Positions 12,903 through 24,097 are shown, counted from the stretch's first letter. The stretch: 64,000 nucleotides of DNA from Ophiobolus disseminans (GCA_010093685.1 MU006231.1:105928-169927), one strand, 5' to 3'. Notes: generated from the sequence alone by a model not told the origin. Numbers and translations are program-made.

Positions 12903-13297
12903 CTAGGGCAGAGAGGCATCGAAGTGCGATCGCCACTCCGTCGAGTTCAACACTTTCCATTGCTTTTGCAAGACCGGCTGCGATCGAGATGTCGGCGAAG
13001 CCACGTTAGTGGGAGGCCTGACAGGCTTAGACCAGGCCGATGGAAGAGACTGCACGAAACCGCATCCATGTTGCGAAGCAGGTCCGCAGCGACTAAGAGG
13101 TCGAAATATTCAAGGAAAAAGAAACCTGAGCAGTAGTACCGCATTCTTGTGCATGCTTCCAGTAACACGACTCCGCCTGACGCTCGACGTGAGATTGCAC
13201 TGTTGGCGTCGCAGATATCGTCGAATGGAAGGATCCTTGCGATCAACGAGATTTACGAAAGTAACATACCCTGCATTGCTTTATCGAACGCCGACAT
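12903..13297 (-). CDS. Possible small spliced gene, unassigned
   Basis: A tentative model: ATG at 13297, introns with GTATGT..CAACAG and GTTTCT..GTGCAG ends, and a stop at 12903, giving about 82 residues (start MSAFDKAMQVQSHVERQ). A competing reading in the same stretch, entered through an acceptor after a CTAAC branch point, gives an equally protein-like run (AMESVELDGVAIALRCLSAL). The two cannot both be right, and no family is recognised. Kept because codon choice looks non-random; it may equally be a decayed gene. Confidence 0.25.
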
Positions 13298-14905
13298 TTG
13301 CAGTCTCAAGATGTAGACCAGAGGTGGAATTCGAGCACGCGGGAACGTTGGCGATGATCGCGACCGGGGTCATCAGCCTGACTCGATCGGGAGGCCGTCA
13401 CGCCGTGCTGATGAGTTCGAGTCTGCCAAGCCGCGCTAGCCCTCGGCCCGTTTCTCGCTCCGTGAGACGATCTCCTCAGCCAACTCAACTCATTGCTGTC
13501 CATCCTTACCTGTAGTCTAGACTACATGATTTAGCTCGTTGTTTCTAAATTACAATGGCGCGTACTCACGCAACCTCCTTCACTACGTTACTAGGCAGTC
13601 TACTATCGCATGCCACAAAGGATAAGTGAAAATGACAGGGGCTCTAAAATGTGAGCAGTCGTCGCAAAGAGCTACCGTAGTCTAGCTAATTAAGAGTATT
13701 GTTTACTTTTCTTAAGAGCTTCTAATTTATTCGGCACTTTCTTGCTTTCCCTGCCATTTTCGCTCGTATGCAACAGGAGGCGGTAGCTATGCCACCCGCA
13801 GGCTCCTGAGGTCGACATCAACTGACACGATCGTGCACGAATAACAATTTCAGTATGACACCATCTGACAAATGAGGTATTAGCACAATACTCACACTAA
13901 GACGCAGCGTGAAGCCACCCAATTAGGGCTACTTTACAGGCTTCAAATGGCGCTCGCAGTGTTGAGGGGGGTTTCTCACGCGACCTTGATAGTGTGGATT
14001 CCCTAAAGTATTTTTGATGGCTGACTGTCGAGACTGACAACACTTGGATTCCATCGTCAACAAATTCCCTCAAACGAATCTACATCAAGGAAGCACGCAG
14101 TCAGTTCAAGCTCGACGGATCGCTCCATGTTCTTACACTGCTCGTAGACAAAGCCATTCCGTTGTCAAAATTGCCGCTTTCATGTCATTTATAGCTTGCC
14201 AGGGTGCCACGAAAAGACTTACCTACGTCCTCTCATCGCCCTGGTCTTCCGCTACCACCTTCACATTGTGCGTTGGATCGATGCGGTGTAAAGTCGGGAC
14301 ATTATCAGGCCAGCTATGTGGCGTTTGTGTTGCATTCTAGTTTGGTGCTGCAAACCAAATCCCGTCGTCTAGCGTGGCCATGGAGAGTAATTGTGGCAAG
14401 TAAGATTACGCAGGACGCCGCGTTTCCAATTGGTCTATTGTTTGCAATGTGGGTATATCGATACAGAGGGTGAGGCGTTTGAAAAACAGCCTACAAACGG
14501 TAAGAGGGTGCAACTACAAAAGCGAAACTCGAGATTTGGGGATCTAACAACGATGACGCCTGAGTATTAGAGAGTCAAAAGTAAATGTTAAGACGTAGCC
14601 ATGCATAACAAACAAACGTAAAACATAATGAACTTTTTCTTTGTATGTAAACACCAATAACAAACCACGTGAGAAATGCTGTGACCTCATCAAAGCCGCA
14701 ACATCTCGCTGTAAGAATAAACTTCATCGCAAAAGGAAATCAGGGTATCGTAAAGAAGACCTAGGATCGCACCTTTAAAAAGCAAAATGCACGCTAACTC
14801 CAAATTGAAACCAGAGCCACCACCGCAGATATCCCATACGCCAATTCTTTTCAAAAGATCAAAACCTTGTCCCATGTTCAAGCCACCCGACTCAAAGGCC
14901 GCACC
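13298..14905. other. Intergenic, mostly empty, contains an inverted repeat
   Basis: About 1.6 kb with no convincing gene. It contains the dispersed repeat described at 13624-13768; otherwise nothing recognisable. Confidence 0.5.
13624..13768. repeat. Inverted copies of a dispersed repeat end
   Basis: The left arm AAGTGAAAATGACAGGGG (13624-13641) and the right arm TTCCCTGCCATTTTCGCTCG (13747-13766) are inverted relatives. The bases after the left arm, read in reverse (GCGACGACTGCTCA), match 45919-45932. The right-arm sequence recurs near 24700-24721 (CCCCTGTCATTTTCGCTCG). This suggests a small element of ~145 bases with inverted ends, or two abutting fragments of one. Confidence 0.5.
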
Positions 14906-16327
14906 TCACTCCCCAACAACCGTCAACACCCCGGTTTCCTTCAACGCCGCGTCCAGGACCTCGAAGTTCATCTTCGCCATGGGCGGATACACGCGCATCT
15001 TCTCGGGCTCCCCGTCGGCATTGACCTCGCGCGGAAACGTCGCTTTCATATACGCGCGCAGCTCGTCTTTCAGCGTCTGGGGCGTGAGACGTGAGTGGTA
15101 GATGGTGCTCAAGCCTTCCACCTGCATACGCGTGATATGTCCATCGCCTTTGCTCGTGTCGTGGAAATGCGGGCTGCGCGTTCCGATCTGGAGGATATGT
15201 ACGTTGCGGGCGTCGGACGGGGTTGGCGGCGTTGGCGAGCTGGATACGCAGGGCGTGAAGATGGGTGAGGAGGCTGGGGTGGCTGTTGAGGAGACCGTGT
15301 AGGCTGGAGTGAGGAGGTTTTCTTCGGCTGCGAGGGTTGCCATGACGTTGTGCAGCTGTTCGACGCCGTGCGTAGTGTTGCTTATGTCGTCTCGGCGCCC
15401 GAATTGCTCCCATGCGTCGATGAGCTGGAAGGGTTCGACTGCGTAGCGCGTTGCGAAACGTAGCTCCATGGCGAGATCGAGGCTCATGGCGTGTTCGCCT
15501 GCGTTGCCGGTCTGGATGAGCGCGTCTTGGGTGTCGCCATCCACCACTGCATCGAGGAAGCGATTCATCCACTCATTTACGAGGAGTGAGCTGCGTCCGT
15601 ATTTCTCGAGGACGAGTTTGTTGTCTTTGACCTTGGGCTTCGAGTTCCACTTGATACGTACCATGGCATGAGCCTCTGCTGTATCGGTGTGGTGTAGTGC
15701 GTAGTGTAGACCGGCTGCGTAGACTTTGCAGTACTCATGGACAGCGCTAGGGACCAAGTTGTCGGCATCGATGAAGCCAATAAAATCTTTGCCAGCGAGT
15801 TTTGCGATCGCCACGCTGATCATCATGGCTTCTCCTTTGCCAGAGCGAATGCGCATACCAGATTCTTGAGAGAGACTGGGATCGAGTACGATATCAGGCA
15901 TGCCAGCGGCGTGGAAAGCTTGTGCGAGACATTCATCTTGCTGGTGAACGACGATTCCCTGTCGCTGCGCGTCGTTACAAAACTCTGTAAGCAGTTCGCG
16001 TTCGGCCTCGAATTTCAAGGGATCGCTGTTCGAGACCAGAATGATTAGGCAATCGTGCGGGACACCGCGCAGTACGCCGTCGAGAATATCTTGCTCCTCG
16101 TTCATGCAAGGAATGACAATGGCAGTGCGAGACTCGATCGCTCGCAGTGATTCACAAGAAAACGCAACCTTTGTGTTGTCGTTTGCTTTTTTAGTACCGG
16201 TACCGTTGGGCGTTTTCAGGCATTTCGTCTCCGCCGAATCGGAAGCATCGAGCTCAATTACGCGAAATAGACCTTGAATTTTGACGTTGCCAATTTGTGC
16301 TGATGCTGAATTTGTACTTAGTCTCAT
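14906..16327 (-). CDS. Mannosyl-3-phosphoglycerate synthase (GT55)
   Basis: A single exon. I chose the ATG at 16327 (MRLSTNSASAQIGNVKIQG..), which fits the family N terminus; an upstream in-frame ATG at 16393 would add 22 residues. The result is about 473 residues. GDP-mannose:3-phosphoglycerate mannosyltransferases make mannosyl-3-phosphoglycerate, the precursor of the compatible solute mannosylglycerate. Family features visible: AIVIPCMNEEQDILDGVL, the sugar-nucleotide region, the metal-binding DxD as FIGFIDADNLVPSAVHEYC, and QTGNAGEHAMSLDLAMELRFATRYAVEPFQLIDAWEQ. A Ser/Pro-rich insert (ATPASSPIFTPCVSSSPTPP) interrupts the C-terminal part. No phosphatase partner (MPGP) lies in the window. 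Cytosolic; likely linked to osmotic or heat stress, which is inference. Confidence 0.85.
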   Translation of the reverse strand: MRLSTNSASAQIGNVKIQGLFRVIELDASDSAETKCLKTPNGTGTKKANDNTKVAFSCESLRAIESRTAIVIPCMNEEQDILDGVLRGVPHDCLIILVSNSDPLKFEAERELLTEFCNDAQRQGIVVHQQDECLAQAFHAAGMPDIVLDPSLSQESGMRIRSGKGEAMMISVAIAKLAGKDFIGFIDADNLVPSAVHEYCKVYAAGLHYALHHTDTAEAHAMVRIKWNSKPKVKDNKLVLEKYGRSSLLVNEWMNRFLDAVVDGDTQDALIQTGNAGEHAMSLDLAMELRFATRYAVEPFQLIDAWEQFGRRDDISNTTHGVEQLHNVMATLAAEENLLTPAYTVSSTATPASSPIFTPCVSSSPTPPTPSDARNVHILQIGTRSPHFHDTSKGDGHITRMQVEGLSTIYHSRLTPQTLKDELRAYMKATFPREVNADGEPEKMRVYPPMAKMNFEVLDAALKETGVLTVVGE

Positions 16328-17780
16328 GACGAAGGAGTGAGTCGAGACTTGAAGTTTTGATTGCGATGAGCAATGGATTGTACCGGATCGCATGACAATA
16401 TTTTGAGCTTTTTAGGCTAAGAGGGCTTGAAGTGTAGTGAGTGAACAATGATGTGGGGTGGAGGAGGTGGACTAGCGGGTGCCGCGAGCGTGAGCAAACA
16501 GTGAGAGTGGAGTTGAAGATAAGAAGCAGAGATAGTGAGGTCGAGTCATACTGAAGTTCCGGTGAGTGATGGAAGGTGTGACCTTCTCCCCTGGTAGGCG
16601 AGCAGGAGTGAACGACGTTTGCGAGACAATCGCTCGTAACGAGTCAACGGCTAGCCCCCACGTGCTTTGCCTAGTGTGAATTGCGAGTAAAGCGACAAAT
16701 TTTCGACGTAGCTGGTAGCAAATTTAGAAGCCTAAACAACGACTTAGATTCGCTAGCCAGTGTCTAACTCTTGCGAAGTGCGTTCTTTGGACTTCTCGTG
16801 GAGTTAGTCACTGCTCCAGCCGCGGCTGAGGGAGAGATAATTGGCCACTTAGACCATGCTTTTGCAAAGGAGACAAGAATTCCGGTCAAGTATGTAAGTC
16901 TACTGGGATATCATCCAATCAGAGAGTGAGAACGTAATGGGACGTCTGCAGACGAATGATGTAAGAGCGCAGAGGGCGCACTGGTGCGCATCATCGGAAG
17001 TCAGACGTCACTTGTCCATACGATGTTAGGAGTACCTACGTGGAACCAGAGGGTACAAAGCCTGCATATTGATGATGGCTTTGCTTGATAATTTCGGAGC
17101 CGAGCGAGCAGCAGAAGCTCAACAATGGGACTTTCGAGACTCCTCGCGTGTGGCGAACATCGTGGCTCTTGCATTGTAGTCCTTAGCGCGAGATCTAGGG
17201 ATAGATCACCGTAGTGACGCAAGATCTGTTTATGCGCCGCCTTAAATAGTGTACCTTTGAAGGGAGCCTGTACGATTAAGACTTTTGCAAGTGCAGGTAC
17301 TTAATCATTCTTATCCAATACCGTGACTTTGCTGGGTTGGAGAGGATGCACTGCCGTTGTTAGCGTGACGCAAAACCGGGATCCGGGATCCCATCGGTTC
17401 GGCGACTCGCTAGCGAGGACGACCAGTCCCGCTGAAGAGGCAGCTGGAAGTGAGGCTGACAGGCAGATGCGGGTGGTTCCAAGAACGACGGACAAAAACT
17501 AGCTCGCTTGGCTTCAGCAGCGTTAGATATACGTTTCTAGGTGTGTCATATAAAATAGACACTTGCACTTGCACCTGCACGGCACTGCAACGCAGAATAG
17601 GAGCGTGAGTTGAGACCGGAAAGAGCACATGGACGGCGCGTCCTGCTAGCGCGAGGACAAAACGCCGATGACGTTTGTAGGGCTTAGTGATCACATAACG
17701 TCCTCCAACGCCTCTATGCAAAAAGCAAACATTCTTATTCGAGCCCCAACATATCCTCTCAGCTTCCAAGCTCTGCCATC
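16328..17780. other. Intergenic, no gene seen
   Basis: About 1.45 kb upstream of the mannosyltransferase. Short frames on both strands lack family features; no RNA gene or repeat recognised. Confidence 0.45.
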
Positions 17781-19123
17781 TTATAGTGCTATACCACTCC
17801 ACATCCTCGTTATAGTATCGCCAGCCAGCTCAGCCACTGGACTTGGCAGCTCGTTGACTTTCTCCTGCACTTCGAGTTCATTGGCCTGCTGCCTCGGATC
17901 CTGGAGTTCAGCTATTTCTGGAGCGTCGGGGCCAGCTGGTATCACTTCTTGGTCGGTTGGTAATGATCTTATTCCTCGCCTGCGCCGTGTGCAGAGGAGG
18001 ACGATGACTATGGCTAAGATAACGACGCCCAAGAACGCGCCAAAGCCTATGCCAGCCTTTGCGCTAGAGCTCAATTTGGTAGCGTTAGATGGGCCAGGAG
18101 CCGACGTGGCTCCTGGATCACTGATGGTGGAGCCTGGTGACGTCGTGGGAGAGGATGAATATGACGCCGAACTTGTTGCAGTGTAGTTGAGATACAGTCG
18201 CTGTGCGAGTAACGATCCACACGGTGGCTCAGACAGCGATAGATCCTTTTCTTGCCAGAAGACTACGGGGAGCCATACGATTAGTGTCGCGACCGTCATT
18301 ACAGTCGAGTTACGCGTCAAGTCCCTATCAATGATTGTGGCCATTCGCGCCGCAACACGACTAGCTGGAGAGTCGTCCATGGTGACGGTTGGTCTGTATG
18401 GTCGATATGCGGTGATTATGCCAAAGATACTACTCAAGCAGTACTTATTTTGCGGCGACCCATTGAATGGTTCAAATTTGAAGTCTCTATTTCCAATAAT
18501 CAGTAAAGCTTGTATCGATGTTGACAATTCGAGAAAATCTCTTCCATCTTGTACTTGTCGCATTCCGCGACTATGAGGTTGCCAGAGACTCGCCTGTGGC
18601 AGCACTCGGCGCCCCACATCCGAGCGGATTTGATGGTCATAAAATGCTCTCTTGTATAACGTTATTCAGTTATGGTGACCATATAGTATCCATCCGGGCA
18701 GACCCCTGGATAATAATACCCATCGTATACGCTTGTTGCGCGATCACTATATTGGTTGTTGTATACTGAGACTCTGGTGATTTCGCGTGATCGAGGACCG
18801 TCGGGGGATACTTGACTCCACACGCTATCACACCTAGGCGTGTAGCTCAATGCCGCTGTAAGAGGTGGAAATTTCCCATTAGTGACCTCAAAATTGCCGC
18901 CGTGGTCTCCGAAGGAGGTGATCATGGCCGCCTGGGCAATGCCGGCCATTACGTAGGTGACACCAGAGCTTAGACTATGCAGCGTGCGTGAACTTCCGGT
19001 AGACTCTACGTGAAATTTTGTTGTTGAACGTAAAGCGAGACGTAAGCGAGAGACTCTGATACAGGACCTTAGGAGACAGGTTGTCATATTCGTCCGGAGT
19101 AGAGAAGACATGTCATCGCACAC
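17781..19123 (-). CDS. Putative single-pass membrane protein, exon structure uncertain
   Basis: Two open blocks, 19123-18662 and 18617-17781, look like parts of one fungal surface protein. The first carries an extracellular-type sequence with a Tyr/Pro-Gly-Val-Cys signature (YYYPGVCPDGYYMVTITE). A following frame reads ECCHRRVSGNLIVAEC. The last block has the conserved-looking VFWQEKDLSL strand, a Ser/Thr/Pro stalk, a transmembrane helix (GIGFGAFLGVVILAIVIVLL), the stop-transfer CTRRRR and an acidic tail (ELQDPRQQANELEVQEKVNELP). I could not find a clean set of splice sites through 18480-18670, so the gene may be partly decayed or have unusual introns. The start is also uncertain: MAGIAQAAM is a later candidate than 19123. 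No function is assigned. Confidence 0.5.
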
Positions 19124-19501
19124 TCGTCTTTGCCGCCGAACTGTAATAAGTGTCTTTCTCGTGCTACAGAGTCAACGTGAGCTAGCCCATTTGATCAGCG
19201 GCGAGTAGAAAAATAGAGGGCTGTGAAACTTGGTAAACTACAGGGCAACTGCATATTCGAACCGTGGCAGCCCAGTGTACGCGCAGTGACATGTAGCACT
19301 GCAATGTACGCGCAAGCACGAGACGCTTGAACCAAAACAAACACCATGTGGCCTGGGCTTTCAGGAACCTTGTAAGGCACGACATTTATTTTCGTCGCTT
19401 CTCTTGAGAACTTCCAGCAGGGGCTGAATGACATATAACTGACCGCCCGCACTACTGCGAATACCCTCAGCCCTCACTCAAGACTCTTCAAAATCATACA
19501 G
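19124..19501. other. Intergenic, no gene seen
   Basis: Short gap between two minus-strand genes. It contains one weak reverse match to the dispersed motif (19297-19315), not counted as a copy. Confidence 0.4.
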
Positions 19502-20542
19502 CTAACCCTCCCAGTCCGCCCGACACACACACCCCACCCCCTTAACATGCATAACCCCCGTCCCCACCGCATCCACCATCCACTCGCCCCACTCCCCCTC
19601 ATGCCTCACCACAGCTCTCACCTCGCCCATCAGCACCCTCACCTCCTCACTCCCCCTCAGAAAATCCCTCAACTTTCGCGCACAATCCGTCGCACTCGCC
19701 GCTTTGTCTTGCTTAATCATACGCTCCAGCCGCACCACCAACGCCCCGTAGATATCCATGCTTTCTTCGAATTTCAGGAGTGCGGTAGCGGCGGCTTTGA
19801 TGCGCAGTGTGTCTTCGCGCGTGGCGGATGTGCAGGGGAGACGGCGTTGCGGACGCGCGGTGTAGAAGGAGCCTGGGGCGCGGAGGACGAGGGCGGAGAA
19901 GGAGGAGCAGGATGTGAAGCTGAAAGTGGCGTTTGTAGGCAGGGTTTGTGGCTTTAGTGATGAAGTTTCGGGCGCAAGGACGGTTTCATCATCGGATTCG
20001 GTCTCAGTGTCGTGATCTGAGGCGTATATCATGGAGTCGGTGTAGCTGAGGCCGAAGCCAGTGCGTTGTTTCTTTGTGGGAATGATGGACTGTTTAGCAG
20101 GGACAGCTTGCTTCGGTGGTGATAATGAGGGGTATGCGAGCGGTGCGGATTTGCCGGTATTGATGGGCTGGTGAAGCCAGGTCTGGTAGAAGCTCTCTGG
20201 GGCTGCGACTGTGTCGCCATCGAAGTTCTCTTCGTTTTCGTTGAAGGATAACTGCTGAAAGTTCTGGTTGAGCACTAGATCAGGAGCTCGTGCAAGGGGT
20301 GATGATTTCTTGGGCAGCGATGACTTTTTGTTGGAGATGGCCCTTCGGAAGCGATCGCGCTTGAAAGTGTTGTTCTCTGGTAGCGCAAAGGAGAAACGCA
20401 TCGACGGTGTGTTTTCTGCTTCTTGGGTAGGGTTGATAGTAGGCAGAGCAGCATTCGCGGTAGCAAGCCGACACGCTTCGCGGTCCTTTGCTTGTTGCAT
20501 GGCAAAGATGTTGTTGGCCTCGTGCTTTGAGACTGGAGCCAT
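19502..20542 (-). CDS. Hypothetical protein, 346 aa
   Basis: A single uninterrupted exon from ATG (MAPVSKHEANNIFAMQQAKD). The N-terminal half is polar and looks disordered, with basic patches (KRDRFRRAISNKKSSLPKK) and an acidic stretch (DHDTETESDDETVLAPE). The C-terminal ~120 residues are helical (TLRIKAAATALLKFEESMDIYGALVVRLERM..CARKLRDFLRG) and end in a compact strand-rich tail (VGTGVMHVKGVGCVCRADW). No signal peptide or membrane helix. I do not recognise the family; the length and coding quality argue that it is real. Confidence 0.65.
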   Translation of the reverse strand: MAPVSKHEANNIFAMQQAKDREACRLATANAALPTINPTQEAENTPSMRFSFALPENNTFKRDRFRRAISNKKSSLPKKSSPLARAPDLVLNQNFQQLSFNENEENFDGDTVAAPESFYQTWLHQPINTGKSAPLAYPSLSPPKQAVPAKQSIIPTKKQRTGFGLSYTDSMIYASDHDTETESDDETVLAPETSSLKPQTLPTNATFSFTSCSSFSALVLRAPGSFYTARPQRRLPCTSATREDTLRIKAAATALLKFEESMDIYGALVVRLERMIKQDKAASATDCARKLRDFLRGSEEVRVLMGEVRAVVRHEGEWGEWMVDAVGTGVMHVKGVGCVCRADWEG

Positions 20543-20889
20543 GATGTATTGAATCGAACTCGTAGAGGTTACAAGAACGTGTTGCGGGGAGCTGGAGTGA
20601 ACGTTATGGTGTGGAAGGCTGGAGGAGGCGTATTATATATGGTGAGGATAGCCAGGACCCTTGATTGAACGCGACCATAACACGAGTGCCTGCTTACTAC
20701 GTCAGTGCCTTGAGTACAGATAGGTAGACGTGTGGAAAGTGCCCCAGTTTGGTTAGCTGGTATTTTCCTTCACTGTTGTAGTAGTCTTCATCGCTGTGGT
20801 ATCTTATCGACGCGCCGAAACGCGCTCGTGGTTCGGGTTGAATGCTCTCAATCGCCAGAGACACCGAGCCGCTCATCCCATCTTGCTCA
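20543..20889. other. Intergenic, 347 bases
   Basis: Upstream of the 346-residue hypothetical gene and downstream of RFC3. Holds the hypothetical gene's promoter by position; no motif is assigned. Confidence 0.4.
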
Positions 20890-22163
20890 CTATTTTCCAT
20901 TCTCCAACAGCTCAACCCCTGTTCTTACTACGCCAATTGCTGCACCGGTCTGTATCGACTCACTTCCGCCACCGCTTAGTCTGTACTCGATGTCTGCCAA
21001 ACCCGACATCCACGTCACCATAACCTGCGAGGGAACGTCGTTGTTCACCAGCTCTTCACTGACCGCCGTCAAGATGTCTGCTAATGCCAAGCCCTTTGAT
21101 ATCTTCAAATTATTCACCGTCCGTAAGCACTGTGTCATGTCCTGGGTTGACAGCAAAGTCTCGAGTATGTACTTGACGTCCGAAGGATGCGGTGCTGCAA
21201 TACAGTCGTAGATGGTCGTCTGCGTGATCTGATCTCGCTGTATGGTGCTCGGATCCGGGGCGGGCTTCCCTGGCGGCTGCAATGGGGTACTCGAAGCGTG
21301 GCAAGCCTGCAGGACATTGAGCGCGCGCCTCATGTCACCTTTGCTGAGGGTTACGAGCGATTCTGTGGCGTCAAGTGTGATGTTGACCTTCTCTTCCTCC
21401 ACGACCTTATCCACTAAATTCCGAATATCCTGCTCCTTTAGGGGCGAGAAGCGAAACCGTGTGCAGCGAGACAGTAGTGCGGGCGAGAGCTTATGTGTGT
21501 AGTTGGCGATGATGCAGAAGCGAGTATTGGCCGTGTACTTCTCCATGATCCTTCGAAGGGCCATCTGGGCTGTGGCGGTCATGGCATCGGCCTCGTCCAA
21601 GATGATGAGCTTGAAGGTCGCCAGTGTTGCGTCTCCAGCCTTTGGTGCCGCTGCGAAGATCTGTTTTGTGCTGCTGAACGTCTTGATCTGTTCCCGTACA
21701 ACGTCGATACCTCTGTCGTCAGACGCATTCAGCTCCAGGACCATCTGCCGCATATTCTTGTTTCCGTATATGCGTCGGGCGAGTGCGAGGACGGTCGATG
21801 TCTTGCCGGTTCCTGGCGGTCCGTAGAGGAGGAGATGCGGCAGTCGCTGGGTAATGTCAGTGTGATGCTATACTGATGTGGTGTGGAGTCTCACATTTGA
21901 GTCGACAAACTTGTTGATGGTCGCTATTATGTCCTTGTGCCCTTCGACATCGTCGAGCGAGGCTGGTCGGTACTTCTCCACCCTTTTCGTCTTCAGCATT
22001 TGAATACCCAACTTCCGCATATGACGTACCAGGGTAGTGAATCCTCCGCTTCTACGGGCAAATTCGCTGCAGTCCTCTTTCCCTTCTTCGCGTCTCCGCC
22101 GAAGCTTATGGAGTCGTCTACGACAGGCGCATCCACGTCCATCTCATCTTCGAAGTCGGACAT
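20890..22163 (-). CDS. RFC3: Replication factor C subunit 3 (clamp loader ATPase)
   Basis: Exons 22163-22030, 21982-21895 and 21846-20890 join in phase across 47- and 48-base introns to about 392 residues. After an acidic N terminus (MSDFEDEMDVDAP) comes the family hallmark LPWVEKYRPASLDDVEGH, restored exactly by the first splice. Walker A is YGPPGTGKTS at ~82-91 and Walker B is LIILDEADAMT at ~154-164, followed by the RFC box with the SRC arginine finger (ALLSRCTRFRF). NASDDRGIDVVREQIK and the C-terminal collar helices fit yeast Rfc3 / human RFC5. It is part of the nuclear RFC pentamer that loads PCNA. Transcribed divergently from ARPC3, with start codons ~300 bases apart. Confidence 0.93.
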
Positions 22164-22462
22164 GTTGGAGTCTACAGCGGCTATGTGGTGGCAATCTAAA
22201 TCGGAAACACTCTGACTCTATTGGAGAGCGCGATTAACGATATAGAGGCGTTGTCGCGAGATGTGTGTCAAGTCGCTCCGAAAGTTGGGATTGACGCGTT
22301 CGCGATTGTTGGACGCGTTAATTGAGCGGCGGCTTAGTCACCCCGCAACTCAAGCTCAGCCCTATGACAGCACCTCACGATGGGCGGAGCTGCACCGACA
22401 CCTCCGCCATCCGCCCGTCCTCGACACATTACTCTACGCACCCCGGCTAGCATACACGCAAG
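22164..22462. promoter_or_regulatory. Bidirectional promoter RFC3 / ARPC3, 299 bases
   Basis: The only sequence between the divergent start codons of two housekeeping genes. No element was identified with confidence. Confidence 0.45.
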
Positions 22463-23237
22463 ATGCCTGTACGTATATAAATCATGTGTCTAGCTTCAAA
22501 GGCTTCAATGCGCCCCATAAGACGAACAACACACTGATTCACCCCACCAGGCCTACCACTCCGTCTTTCTGGACGAGCCAAATCAACAACTGATTGGTAT
22601 GACTTCAAAGAAGCGCATACATATTGGTGAATCACGTGCTGATAGCTACCACCAGGAAACTTTGCACTCCTTCCTCTCCGCACGCGCACACGTGGCCCCG
22701 CCATCCAACTACCCGCACTCCCCGCAGACGTAACCGAGTTCACCATCGATACCGCACACGAGTCGTACGACCCGCTAGACGAGATACTCGCCCTCTTCCG
22801 CGCCAACACATTCTTCCGCAACTTTGAGATCAAGGGTCCAGCGGATCGCGTGCTCATCTATGGCATTCTGTTCGTGAGCGAGGTCCTGAGCAAGATCAAG
22901 CCCGGTATGGCCAGAAGGGACGCCGAGAAGGTAGGAAGCCGATGATTCACGGTATCAGGAGATGGCCTGGACCTGGCTGACTGAATGCTAGGCTGTCAAC
23001 AACATCTCGCTGGACAACAACTTTGCGATCCCGGGCGATGCTGGTTTCCCGCTGAACCAGGCGTTCGAGGCACCACCGGACAGGAACTCGGCCGAAGTGC
23101 TGCGACAGTACATCATGCAGATGAGACAAGAGCTGGCGATGCGGTTACTGAACAGGGTATACGCGGACGAGACGGGTCAACCGAGCAAGTGGTGGCTCAG
23201 CTATACCAAGAGGAAGTTTATGGGCAAGGCACTGTAA
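22463..23237 (+). CDS. ARPC3: Arp2/3 complex subunit 3 (p21-Arc)
   Basis: Four exons: 22463-22468 (only ATG CCT), 22551-22596, 22656-22930 and 22992-23237. The introns are 82, 59 and 61 bases with GTACGT, GTATGA and GTAGGA donors. The product is about 190 residues. Recognised by MPAYHSVFLDEPNQQLIGNF, the LLPLRTRTRGPA strand, DEILALFRANTFFRNFEIKGPADRVLIYGILF, and the C-terminal QMRQELAMRLLNRVY..PSKWWLSYTKRKFMGKAL. ARPC3 is a structural subunit of the seven-protein complex that nucleates branched actin at cortical patches. The six-base first exon is unusual but restores the canonical MPAYHS start. Divergent with RFC3. Confidence 0.93.
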
Positions 23238-23750
23238 GGCGATGTGGGAAGATGCGTTGTTACGGTCTGAGTGAACTTCTCTGGAATGAAAACATCTCAA
23301 GGCTGAATGAACTTTCCGACCATGATCATCAGGCTGAAAACCGTGCTCCGTAGTGCACATATACCCACTTCCACCAATCGCTCCCTCCTGTCAACTAGAT
23401 GAATCGAAGCGCAACCTTACCACAGATAAGGCATCCTGCTGGCCTCGTCCACGCTAACAATTGCAGTGCATAAGCCTCACGGTTGCCTTGCGTTTAGACA
23501 ACAATACATGACTTGTGGCTTTTTGGAGCGCACTTTGTCGCCCAGAAGCAAATTCCCAAATTACTGTCTATCTTTTGGAGGCATCAGTAGTTAGTACTGA
23601 TAATGCACGATGAGAATCCCAAAAGTACCCGATTCAGATCTTCCAGGAGGACCCGCTGGACCATAGTCACTTCGTTTTTGCATCAAGTTCTCCTCTTTTC
23701 ATCCTCGGAACGTTTTCCAATAAACATTTTCTGCCTGGACTCCTTGACCG

Positions 23751-24097
23751 CGCTAACAATTGCAGTGCACGCGTTCTGCACTGCGTTGGAGTGCACGCGC
23801 ATGCAAAAGCTGACCGGTCGATATGCAGCTTCCTGCGCCACGTGCAGTGCTGCCCCGGTGAGAGGCTGAGTACACTTTCTACTGGCTCATTATGACTTTG
23901 TTGCTCGCTGCTAAAAATTGCAGTGCAGCTTGAGCCGCGCTAGCCTCATGCATACAAAAGCTGACCGGTCGATATGCAACCTCATGTAGCACGTACAGTG
24001 CTGCGCCAATTGAATCGATTGAGATGTGAGGCTGAGCACACTTCCTACTCGCTTGCGACTTTGTTGCTCACTGCTTCACGCTAGGAATTGCAGTGCA
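23751..24097 (+). repeat. Diverged tandem repeat of about 160 bases
   Basis: The three motif copies at 23751, 23909 and 24079 delimit two units of 158 and 170 bases. Between them the order is shared: GCATGCAAAAGCTGACCGGTC then GATATGCA at ~23800-23826, against CATACAAAAGCTGACCGG then GATATGCA at ~23951-23978; then GAGGCTGAGTACACTTTCT against GAGGCTGAGCACACTTCCT; then GACTTTGTTGCTC in both. This shows a tandem duplication that has since diverged. Confidence 0.75.

Noticed and set aside
12483..13136. A 217-codon plus-strand open frame
   Set aside because: Composition is Arg/Ser-biased as expected for a shadow frame; no family motif, and the opposite strand shows better coding character.
17571..17590. 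GGCACTGCAACGC, another partial motif match
   Set aside because: Spacing to the CGCTA half is wrong; probably chance.
19297..19315. A possible 16th reverse copy of the 19-base motif (AGCACTGCAATGTACGCGC)
   Set aside because: It keeps only the GCACTGCAA half and needs a gap to align; left out of the count.
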